DNA of 64,000 nt from Aurelia coerulea (Eukaryota > Cnidaria > Scyphozoa > Semaeostomeae > Ulmaridae). How positions within the stretch are numbered: position 1 is the stretch's first letter; the number at the start of each line of letters is the position of its first letter. This document shows positions 34,583 to 46,556 of this stretch, piece after piece. Location of the stretch: assembly GCA_039566865.1 (NCBI GenBank), contig CM076956.1:9187511-9251510 (forward strand), read 5' to 3'. The translations under genes were made by a program, and so were the position numbers. The notes below the pieces were generated by a model. The model searched no databases, was not told the DNA's origin, and was given only the letters and a program-made list of their open reading frames with translations.

Positions 34583-36323
34583 CATTAATATTATAGAGCA
34601 CATCAGTTGGTCGAGGTAAGGGAGTAGACTCACTGCTAGAGCCCCTATTTTTCGCTTTGTTTTTGATAATCTGATACCAATCAGTTTCAACTAGGGACTC
34701 ATTAGACTCGCTACATAGTCCCAGGTATCGCAACAACAGCAACAACAGCAACGAAAACCTGTCTATATTCTTATAAAACGGAATTGAACGGCATGATTAC
34801 GACCATATAATCTAGTCTAGGGAGCCATGACATAACAGCTCAAATCATGAATTTACGTTAGGCGAATCCCCTGGACTTTCAGGGGACCAATAATAGCACA
34901 GCATTTCAATATGTTACTATCGAATGTTAAATGGAATGATTCTTAGCTACGATCCTTATGACTCTAGTAAAAACCAGGCTTAAGCATCCAATCGTTGAAG
35001 GCCACTGGACCAGGACCTGAGAGGACATGACCAGCTAAAAAAGAATCCATTCTTCGAATATATCTTCAGCTTAAATCTTTGAAAAACGTATTTCGAAAAA
35101 ATCTTCTAGAGAATCAAAGTCAACTCTTCATAGATAATAGGTCCTGAGGTTCAGCTTTAATTTCATGAGTTCCTAGTTGAAATAGAATGCCATCAGATTA
35201 TCAAGAAAATGAAGTAAAACATTGGGACTTTCGTAATGAAGCTAGTAAGGGAGTATTAAGGAGATGTTGCTGTCGTGTAACCGCTAGTCTTTACTGTAAA
35301 GTATCATCACACAAGACATTGCTAAACATCGTCATGCATTTCTCCGTTACACCCTTAAAGGAGCTGTACAACCCGTCCTCTCTGCATGGCTCTGCGTGTC
35401 AAATCATCGAATGTGTTTAGGCTAACCACGACATAGCTAATGGCGATTTTGCACAGAGAATAGTAATCTAAAGTATCTGCGACAATCTTGGTGATCGAAG
35501 CTTTGGTGGAGGATTTATTCAATTTCTCTGACGCTGAATATTTGAAAGTTTTAATGGATATCAAAAGTTCCATTATATTTCATAGACATAGACAAGAAAA
35601 CATTGCAATTAACCTTACGTAGAAGCTGCGATGAAACTGGTCGCCATTAAAATCCCAAGGCTTTATACCGAAAAGATGAAGTCGAGAGGCATTTTCCCAA
35701 ACTTCATCACGTTTGTATTTAGAATCAGTTATGGTTCTATTGAGATTCTACAATGGAATGCTAATAATTATGGAAGAATGCTCCTTACTGCTACACTCAT
35801 TCCAAAGAAGTTTCTTGTTTCGCTCCCCCTGCAGACTTGTCGCGACAACAGCTGAACTCAACTGAGGCGATAATAACAACAACAACAACAGCAAAAGTTA
35901 GAGGGACTTATGTAATGAGTCTACCCTGCTGCCACCTCTTCAGTTAGTTATCTTCTATTGAGCGAACATGATTGGAAGATATTTTGATTATCATTATTAA
36001 ACATGTTCAAATTTTTGCTTCATGCAGCTAAATTCTCACGTTTCAATTGTGTTCAAGGTCAAGTTTGTATGACGGAGCGTTTGTACCTCGGTTTGTACAC
36101 GGTCAAAAATGTTTTTTTGACTTTTTGGTCCAATCGTATGACAATGTTTGACGATGTTTTGTATGGTGAGATTCTAGTGAAGACTAGCCTATAGAAATGG
36201 TTTCTGAAATGTATCTAAAGCTAACGTAAACTTCTAATGCTATAAACGTTATTTTTTCTTCGTTCCTGCAACGTTAGTTGTTAACAGTAAAAACATAGCA
36301 AGTAAAAGGAAAACGGTGGGAAA
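34582..36323. other. intergenic sequence after BRX1
   Basis: Contains CAACAACAG-type microsatellites (about 34728-34752, 35875-35890) beside phrases such as gagggactta and agtccc that recur at 42340-42415. No gene supported. Confidence 0.4.
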
Positions 36324-36934
36324 AAGACAGATAATGTTACAATAGGATCCGCTACTTTTTATTGACACCTAGATACAAAGCGATTTGTGATTGCAGATAA
36401 AGGGAATTCAATGCCCGGTTGGTCAAATCATAAACAAAAACAAAGCAAGCCGCAAAAGTTGCCCTGAAACCCAGGTAGCTAGCTCGCTCATTGTGCATTC
36501 CAGAAATGGTTTTTAAGAGCAAATCTTAACACTTGTCGAAAAAAGAAGGATACATCTCAACTTCTGCCTCGGGCATTTTATATATTTTATGCAGGAGCCA
36601 ACTGGGAGGGGATCCAATGATCGTGCTTTTTAGGTGCAATTAAAACACTCACTGTTCAGCTTCTGAACCAAACAACTAAAATACCCGAGGTAGAAGTTTA
36701 GATATATCCTTCCTCTTTGGATTTATGCTAATGTTTGTTCTTAAAATTCATTTCTGGAATGCACAATTAGCGAGCTAGCTACCTGGGTTTCAGAGGAACT
36801 TTTGCGGCTTGGTTTGTTTTTTTTTATGCCTTGACCGACCAGGCATAGAATTCCCTTTGTCTGCCATCGCTATTCGCTTTGTAATTAGGTGTCAACCAAA
36901 AGTAGCGAATCCTATTGTAACTTTATCTGTCCTT
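36324..36934. mobile_element. long-TIR element D
   Basis: Arms of about 270 bases: left gacagataatgttacaatag, right its complement, with shared internal ctgaaacccaggtagctagc and gtgcattccagaaat. A single arm recurs at about 42958-43205. Confidence 0.85.
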
Positions 36935-37259
36935 GGTGTGCGAGATGGATTACAATAAATCTCTTCTTTGATATTTTTGGATGCAAATGCTTTCATTATC
37001 ATTTTCAAATAAGAAGACTTTCAAGTTTTGTATCGATTAGTATCCACATGGTTGTGAGCCTTATTTTACTGTGAAGACTACCCGGTGTAAGTTTGCCCCA
37101 TTTGTGTGGCTACTGTGGAGGAGTTTTAACTTCAATTGCCTCATTTTGATGCAGATGCATAGGATAGACTAACTACCTCAGTCCCAGTTTCCGCTTCATT
37201 CCTTGAATTGGATGACGGCACTACGCTTCAACTGGTTATAGTGATTATCAGTTTATCAA

Positions 37260-37565
37260 GGAGCGCAACAGGGGTAGGTCCGATGTTTTTGGGTTAGAAT
37301 GTTGCCAAAAGTGATACTTTAATTGTGGCCATGATTCTTTTTTGGCATCAAATATAGCCAAGATGATATTTTTGAGTTCTTTAGAGGCAATTCCTACCCT
37401 CAGTTTGCATTGTTTCGGGATATTTTATGTTCGTTGACAGATGTCATGGTATAAAATGAGCTGATATTTTGGGTTGCAATGAGGCTAAAACTGATGTTCT
37501 TAGGTTTCCTGAAAATTTCTCGGACTGACCTCCCCCCCCCCCCGTATGTGCATGTGCTGAGTGCC
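37260..37565. repeat. tandem repeat type T3, copy 2
   Basis: Diverged copy of 10016-10345, ending at a C run (37532-37542). Confidence 0.7.
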
Positions 37566-38220
37566 CCCGTGGGTGCAAACTTTGAACTGAAGCTGATCCT
37601 GCGCAACCGTATTAAGACAGGACAAATTGAAGTCACAGCCCTTACAGCAGCCGTGCAAGTGGGGCACAATTTTTGAAATACACTGTGATAAACCGATATA
37701 TCTTTACACCAGTCAAATGGACTTTTGAACACAGTTTTTGATTACACGATTACATTAAGACTGGAAACATGAATCTTTCAGAATTCTACACTTGCCTCGC
37801 ATTTGCTAGCTTCTTGATGCAGCTGGTTATACAGTAGCGAGTTGGTGTGTGATTCAAACAGGAAACTAAATTTACAACCCTAAAAGATGTATTTTGCAAA
37901 TTCAATATTGTATCGTACGATGATCCTAACTAAGAAATGTGATACCTGCATAGAGGATTTTAATTAAAAGTGAGGACTAGTGGTATATGATCTTTGACTG
38001 AAGAAACGCTGACGACGCCCACTTTCGTTAGGTCAAAATACGCACAGAAATTCTCCAGATAATTTCAGCATTTGCTGGGAGCTCTTTGAAGTCTTATGCA
38101 AGATAAAAGGTCATACTTAGGAAATATTCGTGGTGTTAATGTAGTTACGTAGGTTGTTGTAGAATGGAAGTTTCGTGGGTCGGAGAGAAACGGCCTACAC
38201 AAGCAATCAGTTCATCTCAC

Positions 38221-38385
38221 CGGTTTCCTCTTTGCCATCGAAATCAGATTTATTTCGGGTAGGTAATTAGCCCAAATGTCATCGAGATAACGGCCGAGAA
38301 GTCGAACGACAGCTAGAAGTTCATTTACAGCTTTTATGGGGCGAACCACTGGCAGACGTGAGGCCCTCCTATCATGGCGGCTCAT
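38221..38385 (-). CDS. unrecognised minus-strand exon starting at ATG
   Basis: On the minus strand a strong acceptor (aggttttttgtttcag) is followed directly by ATG, 55 open codons and a gtgaga donor; length 165, phase 0. The peptide starts MSRHDRRASRLPVVRPIKAV, continues with a leucine-rich helix (LLAVVRLLGRYLDDIW) and ends MAKRKP. A possible 5' exon ending at a gtgggt donor lies only 50 bases upstream, or the frame may extend back to an ATG at 38418. I cannot name the family and found no convincing next exon between 34.6 and 38.2 kb. Its GC content is higher than the surroundings, which favours real coding sequence. It could also come from a mobile element. Confidence 0.45.
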
Positions 38386-38695
38386 CTGAAACAAAAAACC
38401 TAAGACGTACCATTTCAAAATTTGAACTGACCCACCTCGTGTGCTGAAGGCTTCTTTCTACAGCTACAAAAACTAAGATACGCCTAACAACTAACGTGGC
38501 AATGTCAATCAAGGGTTCAAAAATCTCAATCAACATAACGGGGAGTTACCAACAAAGAACAGAACAGCGAATAAAGCTAAAAGTCATGATGCCTCCCAAG
38601 GAGGTCAAGGCCCCCTTGCTTTCCATTTATTCCCTGTTGGGTGAATTGGACATCGGTGTGCTTTCTAGAAATACAATTTTCACAATTTGTCTCTT

Positions 38696-38775
38696 GGCGT
38701 TCGCTAGACCAATATTGTCAAAAATGATACCCTTGGCTAGACTATGAAAGAACCCCCCCTCCCCCCCCCCCCCTC
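38696..38775. repeat. tandem repeat type T1, fragment
   Basis: Contains gctagaccaatattgtcaaa and tacccttggctagac followed by C runs, as at 8930-9232. Confidence 0.75.
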
Positions 38776-38995
38776 CGTGGCATCCAATGTCGGTTTTGGC
38801 TGTGAAATTACCTTTTCATCCACATGAATATTCCCTGGTGGTTTAAAAACAAAACCAGTTGACCGGACACGCTGCAGAATTCAAAAAGAGTTCTGTTGGT
38901 GACATTATGAATTGCCTCGCCTTACCCCCACACGTATACGTGGTGATGGATTGATAACCCTTTTGGAGGCATCGCAACTGAAAATTAGGCAAACA

Positions 38996-39201
38996 GTACC
39001 CTGGATCGGAGTATTTTTAGTATTTGGAAAAAAATTCAATAAAAAGATAAAAGAATTTTATAAAAGGAACTTTTTCGAACACTTTAATGTTTTTCAATTT
39101 TTTTCAAATACTTTCATTTTTATCAAATACGAAAATTTTTTATTCTTTTTTTATTTAATTTTTTTTCCAAATACTAAAAATACTCTGATCCAGGGTATCC
39201 A
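38996..39201. mobile_element. AT-rich hairpin element
   Basis: The left arm starting accctggatcggagtatttt is complementary to the right arm ending aaaatactctgatccagggt; about 206 bases. Confidence 0.82.
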
Positions 39202-39524
39202 AACAGTACCCTGGGTACCAGACTATGTTAGAGAGTCTGGTACCCAGCCAAACAGAGGCTTTGAGTGACAAGACTTTGTGAGGAGAAATTAAAAAAACAG
39301 TCCGCTCTTTGTTCCGCTGGATGTTCAATTTCGGTATCCCTAGTAACAGGTCTTAAAAGCGCTCTGATTTGTTCTTCGAGAAAGCCATTCGGCTAAAGTA
39401 GAAACAGATCCTGCGTTTTAGCGCTCGACTTTTTCTGCGGCGACTTTATGGCGAACGATAACCGCGCATGTGCAAACGCGGAAAAAGTCGAATCGCTCGA
39501 CTTTTTCCGCCTGGTGGAGATTCT

Positions 39525-39870
39525 CATTTCATTTCATTTTTATTTATTTAAGCACGGTAGCCCCGTCATTCCATAAGAACTGCTTTTCAGGGGGCCGTGG
39601 CAAAACATTTACTAATTTAAAAGATCACTATATAATAATTAACAAAAAAGAATTCTCGCTATGGCTAGTTTTTTTATTCTTCTCTTAAAAGTGGCAAGGG
39701 AGGGTGCCTGTTTAGCATCAAGTTCAAGTTGATTCCAAAGCTTAGGTCCACGAAAAGATATAGCCCTCAGCCCATTGTTAGTTTTTCGTAATGTTAACGA
39801 GAGATCAGTTTCGGTGTTTCTCAGTTTTCTGACATTTCGAGTAGAATTTTTTTCGAACAAATCTGAAAGG
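39525..39870 (-). mobile_element. non-LTR retrotransposon 3' end (reverse transcriptase C-terminus)
   Basis: The minus strand encodes the last ~75 residues of a LINE reverse transcriptase (LPEYLSDLFEKN, NNGLRAISFRGPKLWNQLEL, APSLATFKRRIKK), a widely conserved C-terminal block. A short 3'UTR follows, with a terminal TAAATAAATAAAAATG-type microsatellite tail. The 5' part is absent, as usual for truncated LINEs. Confidence 0.8.
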
Positions 39871-42553
39871 TACTCGGGTAATTCTTTTTTTTTTATTCAT
39901 ATAAAGTATTACAATACATCAATACGTTTTACCATACTATCTAATTACTATACAACAATACGGGTACGATACCATGAGGAGCAAAAGACAATGACTACCC
40001 CATGGCCAATACATAAAGATGCACAATGTTAAACAAAAATACAGAGGAAATTAACTAAGCTAAAATAAATATTGGCTACGAATATACAATGAAACCGAAA
40101 ACAAATTCTCCTTAAAGATTCCAAAAAGGGTTCTGTTTGCGACAGTATTAATTATGTGTCTTTAAGTTTTCATGAATCCCGCTTGGTTTCCAATTCATAA
40201 ACATTTATCAATCATCTTTCTTGACGTTTATGCGGCTTTATTGAAGATAATTTTGTCCACAATCTTAATTTTCTGTTTGTCGCTACTGTTTCCTAAAACA
40301 AAATTGGCCACAAAATCTAATCGCCTTCGCCGTCCTTTGTTAATTTCGCGAAAAGAATGTCAAAACATTCAGGCTAAGAATAATTTTGCGTTTTTGATCC
40401 ATGAGAAAATTTGATTTCGGGTGCAGTTCTGAGATAAGGGTATTTAGAGCTGGTAACCCTTTCAGTTTGTTTGTCCACTTATTTTATATCGATTATTTGA
40501 AGGCTTGATTTTGAGGGTGAGGCGACTTGGGGCATATTGAGAGAAACGTCTATAGGTCAGAACTGCTGTGACTTAGTTTTGTGTTAGTTTAAGCTATGTT
40601 AGTAGGAGTTACATCTCTCAAACTTTAGAACTTGAAAACTGGAAGGTCAAAAATGGCCACGATGATAACATCAATTTGACGCCAAAGACTAGACTGGCTA
40701 CACAATCTCTGTATGCTCCTTAGAACTGATTTGTCGCTAATACAGAGACTTGTTGCCAAACAGTGTCTGAAATCGGAATAACTTGATAGCCTCGTTTTCA
40801 TAAGCGCTACATGCGTAAAACGCGGACCACGGAATTAGTATTTTGGTTGTTGTTGCTGCTGTGATCAGTAATCATCAAAATATGACTCAAGAAAACAACA
40901 CATTGATACCAAGTTTCATTCATGTGAATTTGAAAGAATTTTAGACAGTTTATCACTCTGACAAAATTGAGCATGGACAGTGAACATAAATTTGAAATTT
41001 CAGAGGAGTTTCAGTTTCATATATATATGAATTCACCATGGAGAGAAGTATTTAAAGGAGGAGCTCTCTCAATAGGTAAACTAATCGAGGAGAGAGCCCC
41101 CCCCTATCAAAGCGACCAAAGATAAAGTGACCAAAGTTCAGAGTGACCAAAGATAAAGGAAGGAACCAAAGACTTGACAAGATTAGACATTTCATCATCA
41201 TTATACATTATCATTAGCAATCAGTTAAGTGGTATCTGAAGGACTGAAGTACAAGGAATTTTCAAGGGAACTGTTCTTTATATTTGCTCCAAGTGATTTG
41301 CTGCATCAGATAGACAAACTCTCTCCAAGAAAAGTGCCACCTAAATGCATACTGAAGCGAGGTCTGATAATAATGAAGCAGATATCTTGCTTTAAACAAA
41401 CCCCTATGAATTAAGAACATCAACATCAATGTGATAAAGTAACAAGTACTTGTTAAATCACAAGCAAAAAATTATATCACCCTTTCCTTTTCGTATGTGA
41501 TCCAAACACGGGGTGGGGGGGGGGGGGGTTGGATCACATATGGAACTTATAAAGATTCTAAACTTCTAAAATATCTAAGATTGTTTTATTTGGCAGATCA
41601 AATGCATTCAAACCAAAACAACTGTTAAGGTGATAAAGTACAACAGCCCAACATTGCCAAGTAACATGCTTGCAGTTAGATAATATTAGAAATTCAAGGC
41701 CCCCGACGAGATCAGAAAAGTGGGGGGGGGGGGGGCAGGCCAAACTTGATACAAAAAATTACCACAACACAATAACATGATGATGAGCTGCCTTTCAAAA
41801 CGGCATGATTTGCAAACGTGTGGGGGGGGGCGTGGCCCCCCGGCCCCCCGGTCCCCAAGTCATCGGAGGCCCTGAAATTGAAATACACGAGCCAAATGTA
41901 AACGAAAAAATCACTAACCTGAACTTAGAGTAGGCCTACACTACACTGTACTGACAGACTGACACTCACTGCTGTCTTGAAAATGCCTCTCAAGTATCAC
42001 AACAGCATTACATTTTGCCATTTCCTGTTAGAGCACAAACAAATATCTCTTCCCAGTGCCCACTTCATCATGCCAAATGGCTAGCTAAATTCCTTCAGCT
42101 TCATTTACTTCTGCTCTTCAGGTCGATCAAGCTGCGACGACAGCGCCGGTCGCCATTCTTGAAAAACTCAGACCAAACAGGCCTCTACTTCAAAGGGAGG
42201 TTTTCCAGTAAAAATAAGTAAAGAGAGAAAAAGTTGATTGGCTACAAAAAAATTTTCTATTGTTTTAGCCGAAATGCTCCAATCAGATTACAATCAGGTT
42301 TTTCGTTCTGAAAATTCCGATTTGAGACACTCTCTGGCAACTAGTCCCTCATTGAGCTGGCCATCAGCAACAACAACAACAGCGAAATCGAGGGACTAGT
42401 GTAGCTAGTCTAGCCAAAGACTCATTTATTCCTTAATCTGAAGTTAACCATCAAACTATTTTGCAGTAAACAGTCTGCCTACTTATTGATAACAGAAGCT
42501 GTTAAAAAAAGTCTAAAAAGTTAAAGAAATAAGATTTTGCAGAGATTAAGCCA
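39871..42553. other. intergenic sequence with no supported gene
   Basis: Contains a small hairpin around a G run (41492-41545, tatgtgatccaa with its complement) and further G tracts at 41724 and 41821. Nothing else recognised. Confidence 0.4.
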
Positions 42554-42726
42554 CTAAGAAGATTCGTATTGGAAAGACCAGCGAACCAGTTCAAAATGTT
42601 TGTTATTTCCATCCCATGGCAGGCCTAATTTCCCTTCATCCGATACGACGAAATATTTATCCTTTATTGCTGATGGATGATTGCTATACAAGATTTGCAG
42701 ATATTTGTTTGAAATGAAGTCATCTT
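42554..42726 (-). CDS. possible terminal exon, minus strand, unrecognised
   Basis: The minus-strand frame is open from 42760 and ends at a TAG, with protein-like composition (NKYLQILYSNHPSAIKDKYF, later GKLGLPWDGNNKHFELVRW). A cag acceptor at 42727-42729 would give a phase-1 last exon. No upstream partner exon was found on the minus strand, so it may be a remnant. Confidence 0.2.
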
Positions 42727-42957
42727 CTGTAGTAACCACGATGTAACCGAATGATGTCACCGTTGGTTATTCAATATTCCACAGGCGGTTCATAACTTTC
42801 GAGAACGAGAGAAATATGATAATAATAATCAGCACCATCGTCATTTTCGTCGTCATCATCATCATCATCTACGGACATTGTACGTGGCGGATGGCTCTTA
42901 TCGAAATTGAAGATATCGAATCAAAATCAAATGTAAAGAACAAGGGCAGATTTTGTA

Positions 42958-43205
42958 ATACAATAGCACGAGTTGATTTTGTTGACACCTCAATTCAAAG
43001 CGATTAGCGATCACAGACAAAGGAAATTCTATCAACCAGTAATTCAAAACAAACAAAGCCGCAAAATTTTCTCTGAAACCCAGGTAGCTAGCTCGCTCGC
43101 TGTGCATTCCAGAAATTATTTTCAAGAACAAACATGAGCATAGATCGAAAGAAGAAGGATATATCTACACATCTGCCGCGGGCATTCCAGAAGCTTCGGA
43201 TTGGG
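42958..43205. mobile_element. solo arm of element D
   Basis: Matches the left arm of 36324-36934 (ttgacacct, aaagcgatt, gaaacccaggtagctagctc, gtgcattccagaaat) without the second arm. Confidence 0.75.
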
Positions 43206-43454
43206 GGGCAACTGTCCTTAAAACAATAGAGAACAATACATCTAATTAATTTGTGTGACGTAGCACCATTGTTTTCAAAATCATTGGGGGGCTTGAGCCC
43301 CCCTGCCCCCCCACTTCCTACGGGCCTGGGTAGTGTCACCTGACCTGTTCATGATTTCATTAGAGGGGAGTAAGACCCTATTTTGGACAATGGGTCGATG
43401 AATTCACAACAGATCGCTGAACTACTTTGGTCACGCTATTATGGTATCAGTACA

Positions 43455-43934
43455 AACATAGGGATCAAATCTTAAAAAAAGTCGGTGTAGAATTCTATTG
43501 CAGTTTTCTTTGAAATAAATGGCTTGGAAGGAACTTAAGATTTTTTGCTGTAAGTCTGCTGTGACAATTCATTTATATCTTGATTAGTTTCAATAAGGTG
43601 GCATTTACTAAATTTGAGGCTATGACGTCATCAAATGTCTAAATAATAAACTAGAAAAGCTACAGATTTCTGCTTGCCACCTGCAGGTTATTGAATGTTT
43701 CCTCTATTAGTTTAGGATTTACGATGATTCAAATGTTCTTATTATTTTCCATGAATTTTTTCAAAAATAGTTAAATTGCCGCCATTTTGAGAAAAATCAA
43801 GATATCAAAAAATTTCCATTGCAGATTTACAGCAAAGTACCACAAATTCCTTTCAAGACATCCAATTCAAAGAAAACTGCAATAGAATTTTACACCAACC
43901 TTTTTAAAGAGTTGAAAGATTTGAGCCCAATGGT
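43455..43934. mobile_element. MITE family A, copy 3
   Basis: Left aacatagggatcaaatc, right gatttgagcccaatggt. Flanks atcagtaca and accactaca agree at 7 of 9 bases. TGACGTCA at 43623-43630. Confidence 0.82.
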
Positions 43935-44543
43935 ACCACTACAGTTGTCGGAATAAGGAACTACATTTTTGAGCAGCAAGAATGATTACTCAGGCTTCAC
44001 ACAGTTGTAATATGTTATTTCAGGATTCAGACTCGGGACCTCAAAACCGCTGGGAACATCAACATTTTTACATCTGTTGGAAACCAGGATCGCCTCAGCT
44101 GACAAGCTGCGTTGCAGACTTCACACGAGAATCGTACGATCATGGAAGCACTCTGAAATCGTACGATTCATGCCATCTTGAATAACCATCAAATTCATTG
44201 ACACCATGCATTTATTAATGAGAGGCCCTGCAAATGCGATTGTTATGATTTGAACATCTGACAAACATTATACCTCGTTTTGAATAACCACACCTGCCTG
44301 TTTTCTTGACATGAATGAGAGGCCAGGCTACCTGCGAAAGCAAATTTCGAAGTTTCTGGAACTTGCCTCGCGTCACCAAAAGTTTTTTGATTTGCGTTTC
44401 GATGAGCAAGTTACTCATAGGACGTACGTACGTTTATTTTCAACAAAACTCCTTCTGTTTGAACAAAAAATCCAAAAAATCTCTAAACATTTTCTCTGAT
44501 CTCGTATGCATTACCCACGGTATTACCGCCCATAAGCGTATTT

Positions 44544-44719
44544 GTTGGGGAGATGAGATACGGTTTGTCCGAGGAAACTTGTGTGTCCCCCTTGCAGTAG
44601 GTTAATGCTCATGCGCCCGTCAGGGTTCCAACCCAAAACGCTACTGCGCAGGAGCATTAACCTTCTGCAAGGGGGGACACATACGTTTCCTCGGACAAAC
44701 CGTATCTGGTTTCCCCATC
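44544..44719. mobile_element. hairpin MITE G, copy 1
   Basis: gttggggagatgagatacgg and its complement form arms of about 80 bases, with gcgcccgtcagggttccaac at the loop. A second copy is at 51568-51746. Confidence 0.85.
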
Positions 44720-45765
44720 AAGTATGGGAAGAACAAATCTAAGGAGGCTGCCTGACACAAAGTCCATTGTTTACCATAATCTTTGCCCGGCTGAGGGCAT
44801 TTTTTGCCCGATTGGGGCTGATTTTCGATAATTTTTTCTAAAGTTCGGGGGGCTACCGTCCAGAGGCGGACTGGCCAGTCGGGCTACCGGGCGATCGCCC
44901 GGTGGGCCCTCTCAAAAAGATCTAAAAATTATTTTTTTAGTTGAATTTTGAAATAAAAAGGCAATTTAAACAGCTTTGTTGGGGCCCTTTTTATCAGCCG
45001 CTACACTAAGGCTTTCTCGGTGTCTGGCTCCGTCAGTTGTTTTTCAAAAACGATCTCATTCATATAGCATTACTGAAAAGCACAGTTATGAGATCATTTG
45101 GGGCCCCATGCACACCTTGAGGTCGTGAAAAATATCGTCATATTCATGACGAATATCATTTTTTAGTTCGACTCTACCTCAATGGATACCAACGTAAAGA
45201 GTCTTTAGATCAGATCAAGATGGTGATGGATAGAAATAACGCACAAGTAAATAAATACTTTAAGCAGTACTTAATTTTCCAAAGCTATGAGGCCCCACCC
45301 ATATATACACGAAATACTCCGAGCCAAGGGCCCATTGGTTCTAATGGTAAATGTAGCACTGTTGAGGATCCTTTTTCTGCTGCACATGCGAAGTGTGGCA
45401 GGATACTTCTCTGCTGTTGTTAAAGATAAAACAGAGTTGGCAGAAGGAGCAAGTTGGGCGAAAAGGAACTCAAGGTGGAAGGGTTTTTAGCAAAGAGCAA
45501 AGAATTTATGAAAATAATTGATGAAATTTCACAGATTTATGTCGAGAGAATTCCGGAGGCCTATTTACTTTTATTGGTGACAAAGTAGACTGTTGTAAAC
45601 TTTATATTTGTTGTACCGACATTATCTTTTTCGAGTCATCCTCGTCAAGGATCGCCGGACTCTTTGGCGGTGCTATGGCAAGAATTGAGTTGGGAAATCT
45701 GTCAAGTACGAAAAAATTCGTCCAATCCTGTCAAGAGAGTATTGAGGGATGGATTAGCTAGCTAC

Positions 45766-46205
45766 CGGGTGAACCAGAAAAATGTTCCCACATTTAAACA
45801 TTAATAGCATCAAGAGTACTGGATGGATTGGAATGAATCAATATTTGCTTGACAGCCAAAAGATCGAAGTATTTTTGAAATCGTTCTCGCCCTCTTACGA
45901 GAACTGGAAAATTCGTAAATTCGAGTTTACAAAAACGTGATGATTGCAATATGACTGAAAAAAGCCTAAACTACTTGATATGATCATAAAGGACTCATCG
46001 CTCAGAAAAATAGAGCAAATGCAATTTCTCATGGTTGAGAAATTGCCATGAGAAATCTACTGCCATGGGATTGAAAATCTTTAGTGTCTGTTTGAGAATC
46101 TATATCTTACAACTCGTGAGAGAGGTGAAACGCCCGTGCCTATTGCGTTGTGCGAGGAGAGTCCTAACGATTTGATCAAGTGTTATTTGCCTTTTTCAGT
46201 CATTT
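45766..46205. mobile_element. palindromic repeat E inside the hAT element
   Basis: Starts accgggtgaaccagaaaaat. The left portion (atgactgaaaaaagcctaaa) is complemented by ttgcctttttcagtcat on the right. Closely related sequence at 49826-50155. Confidence 0.7.
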
Positions 46206-46395
46206 TGCAGCCATGAAATGTTTGTATGGCTCACCTGTTAGATTGGGCTTTGAGGGCAAAAAGGTCAAAGGACATTTCTGGAGAAAAATGATAAAGATCA
46301 CGACAAATTTTCGGCTGGCGCCGCCACTGACTGTCAGGAGCTTGAGCATTTGAACCATTACTGAAGAGCTCTCCGATAATATTACGGACATTTAT

Positions 46396-46556
46396 CAATA
46401 GACGATTGCGCTAAAGATGGCGGCGAGGAATTTTTTACCAAGATGCATTGCGTTCTAATAAAGATTCTTTAACGATTCTATAGGAATTCGATTAAAGAAC
46501 GCAGTGCATCTTGGTAAAAAATTCCTCGCCGCCATCTTTAGCACAATCGTCTATTG
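46396..46556. mobile_element. hairpin MITE inside the hAT element
   Basis: Arms of about 62 bases: CAATAGACGATTGCGCTAAA and its complement, including gatggcggcgaggaattttt. Confidence 0.9.

Noticed and set aside
35187..35855. Short open frames on both strands (60-77 codons) with protein-like composition
   Set aside because: No splice partners, no recognisable family, and opposing strands are equally open, so chance is likely.
45130..45500. Degraded frames inside the hAT element as a transposase gene
   Set aside because: They are too short and broken; no hAT dimerisation motif can be recognised.
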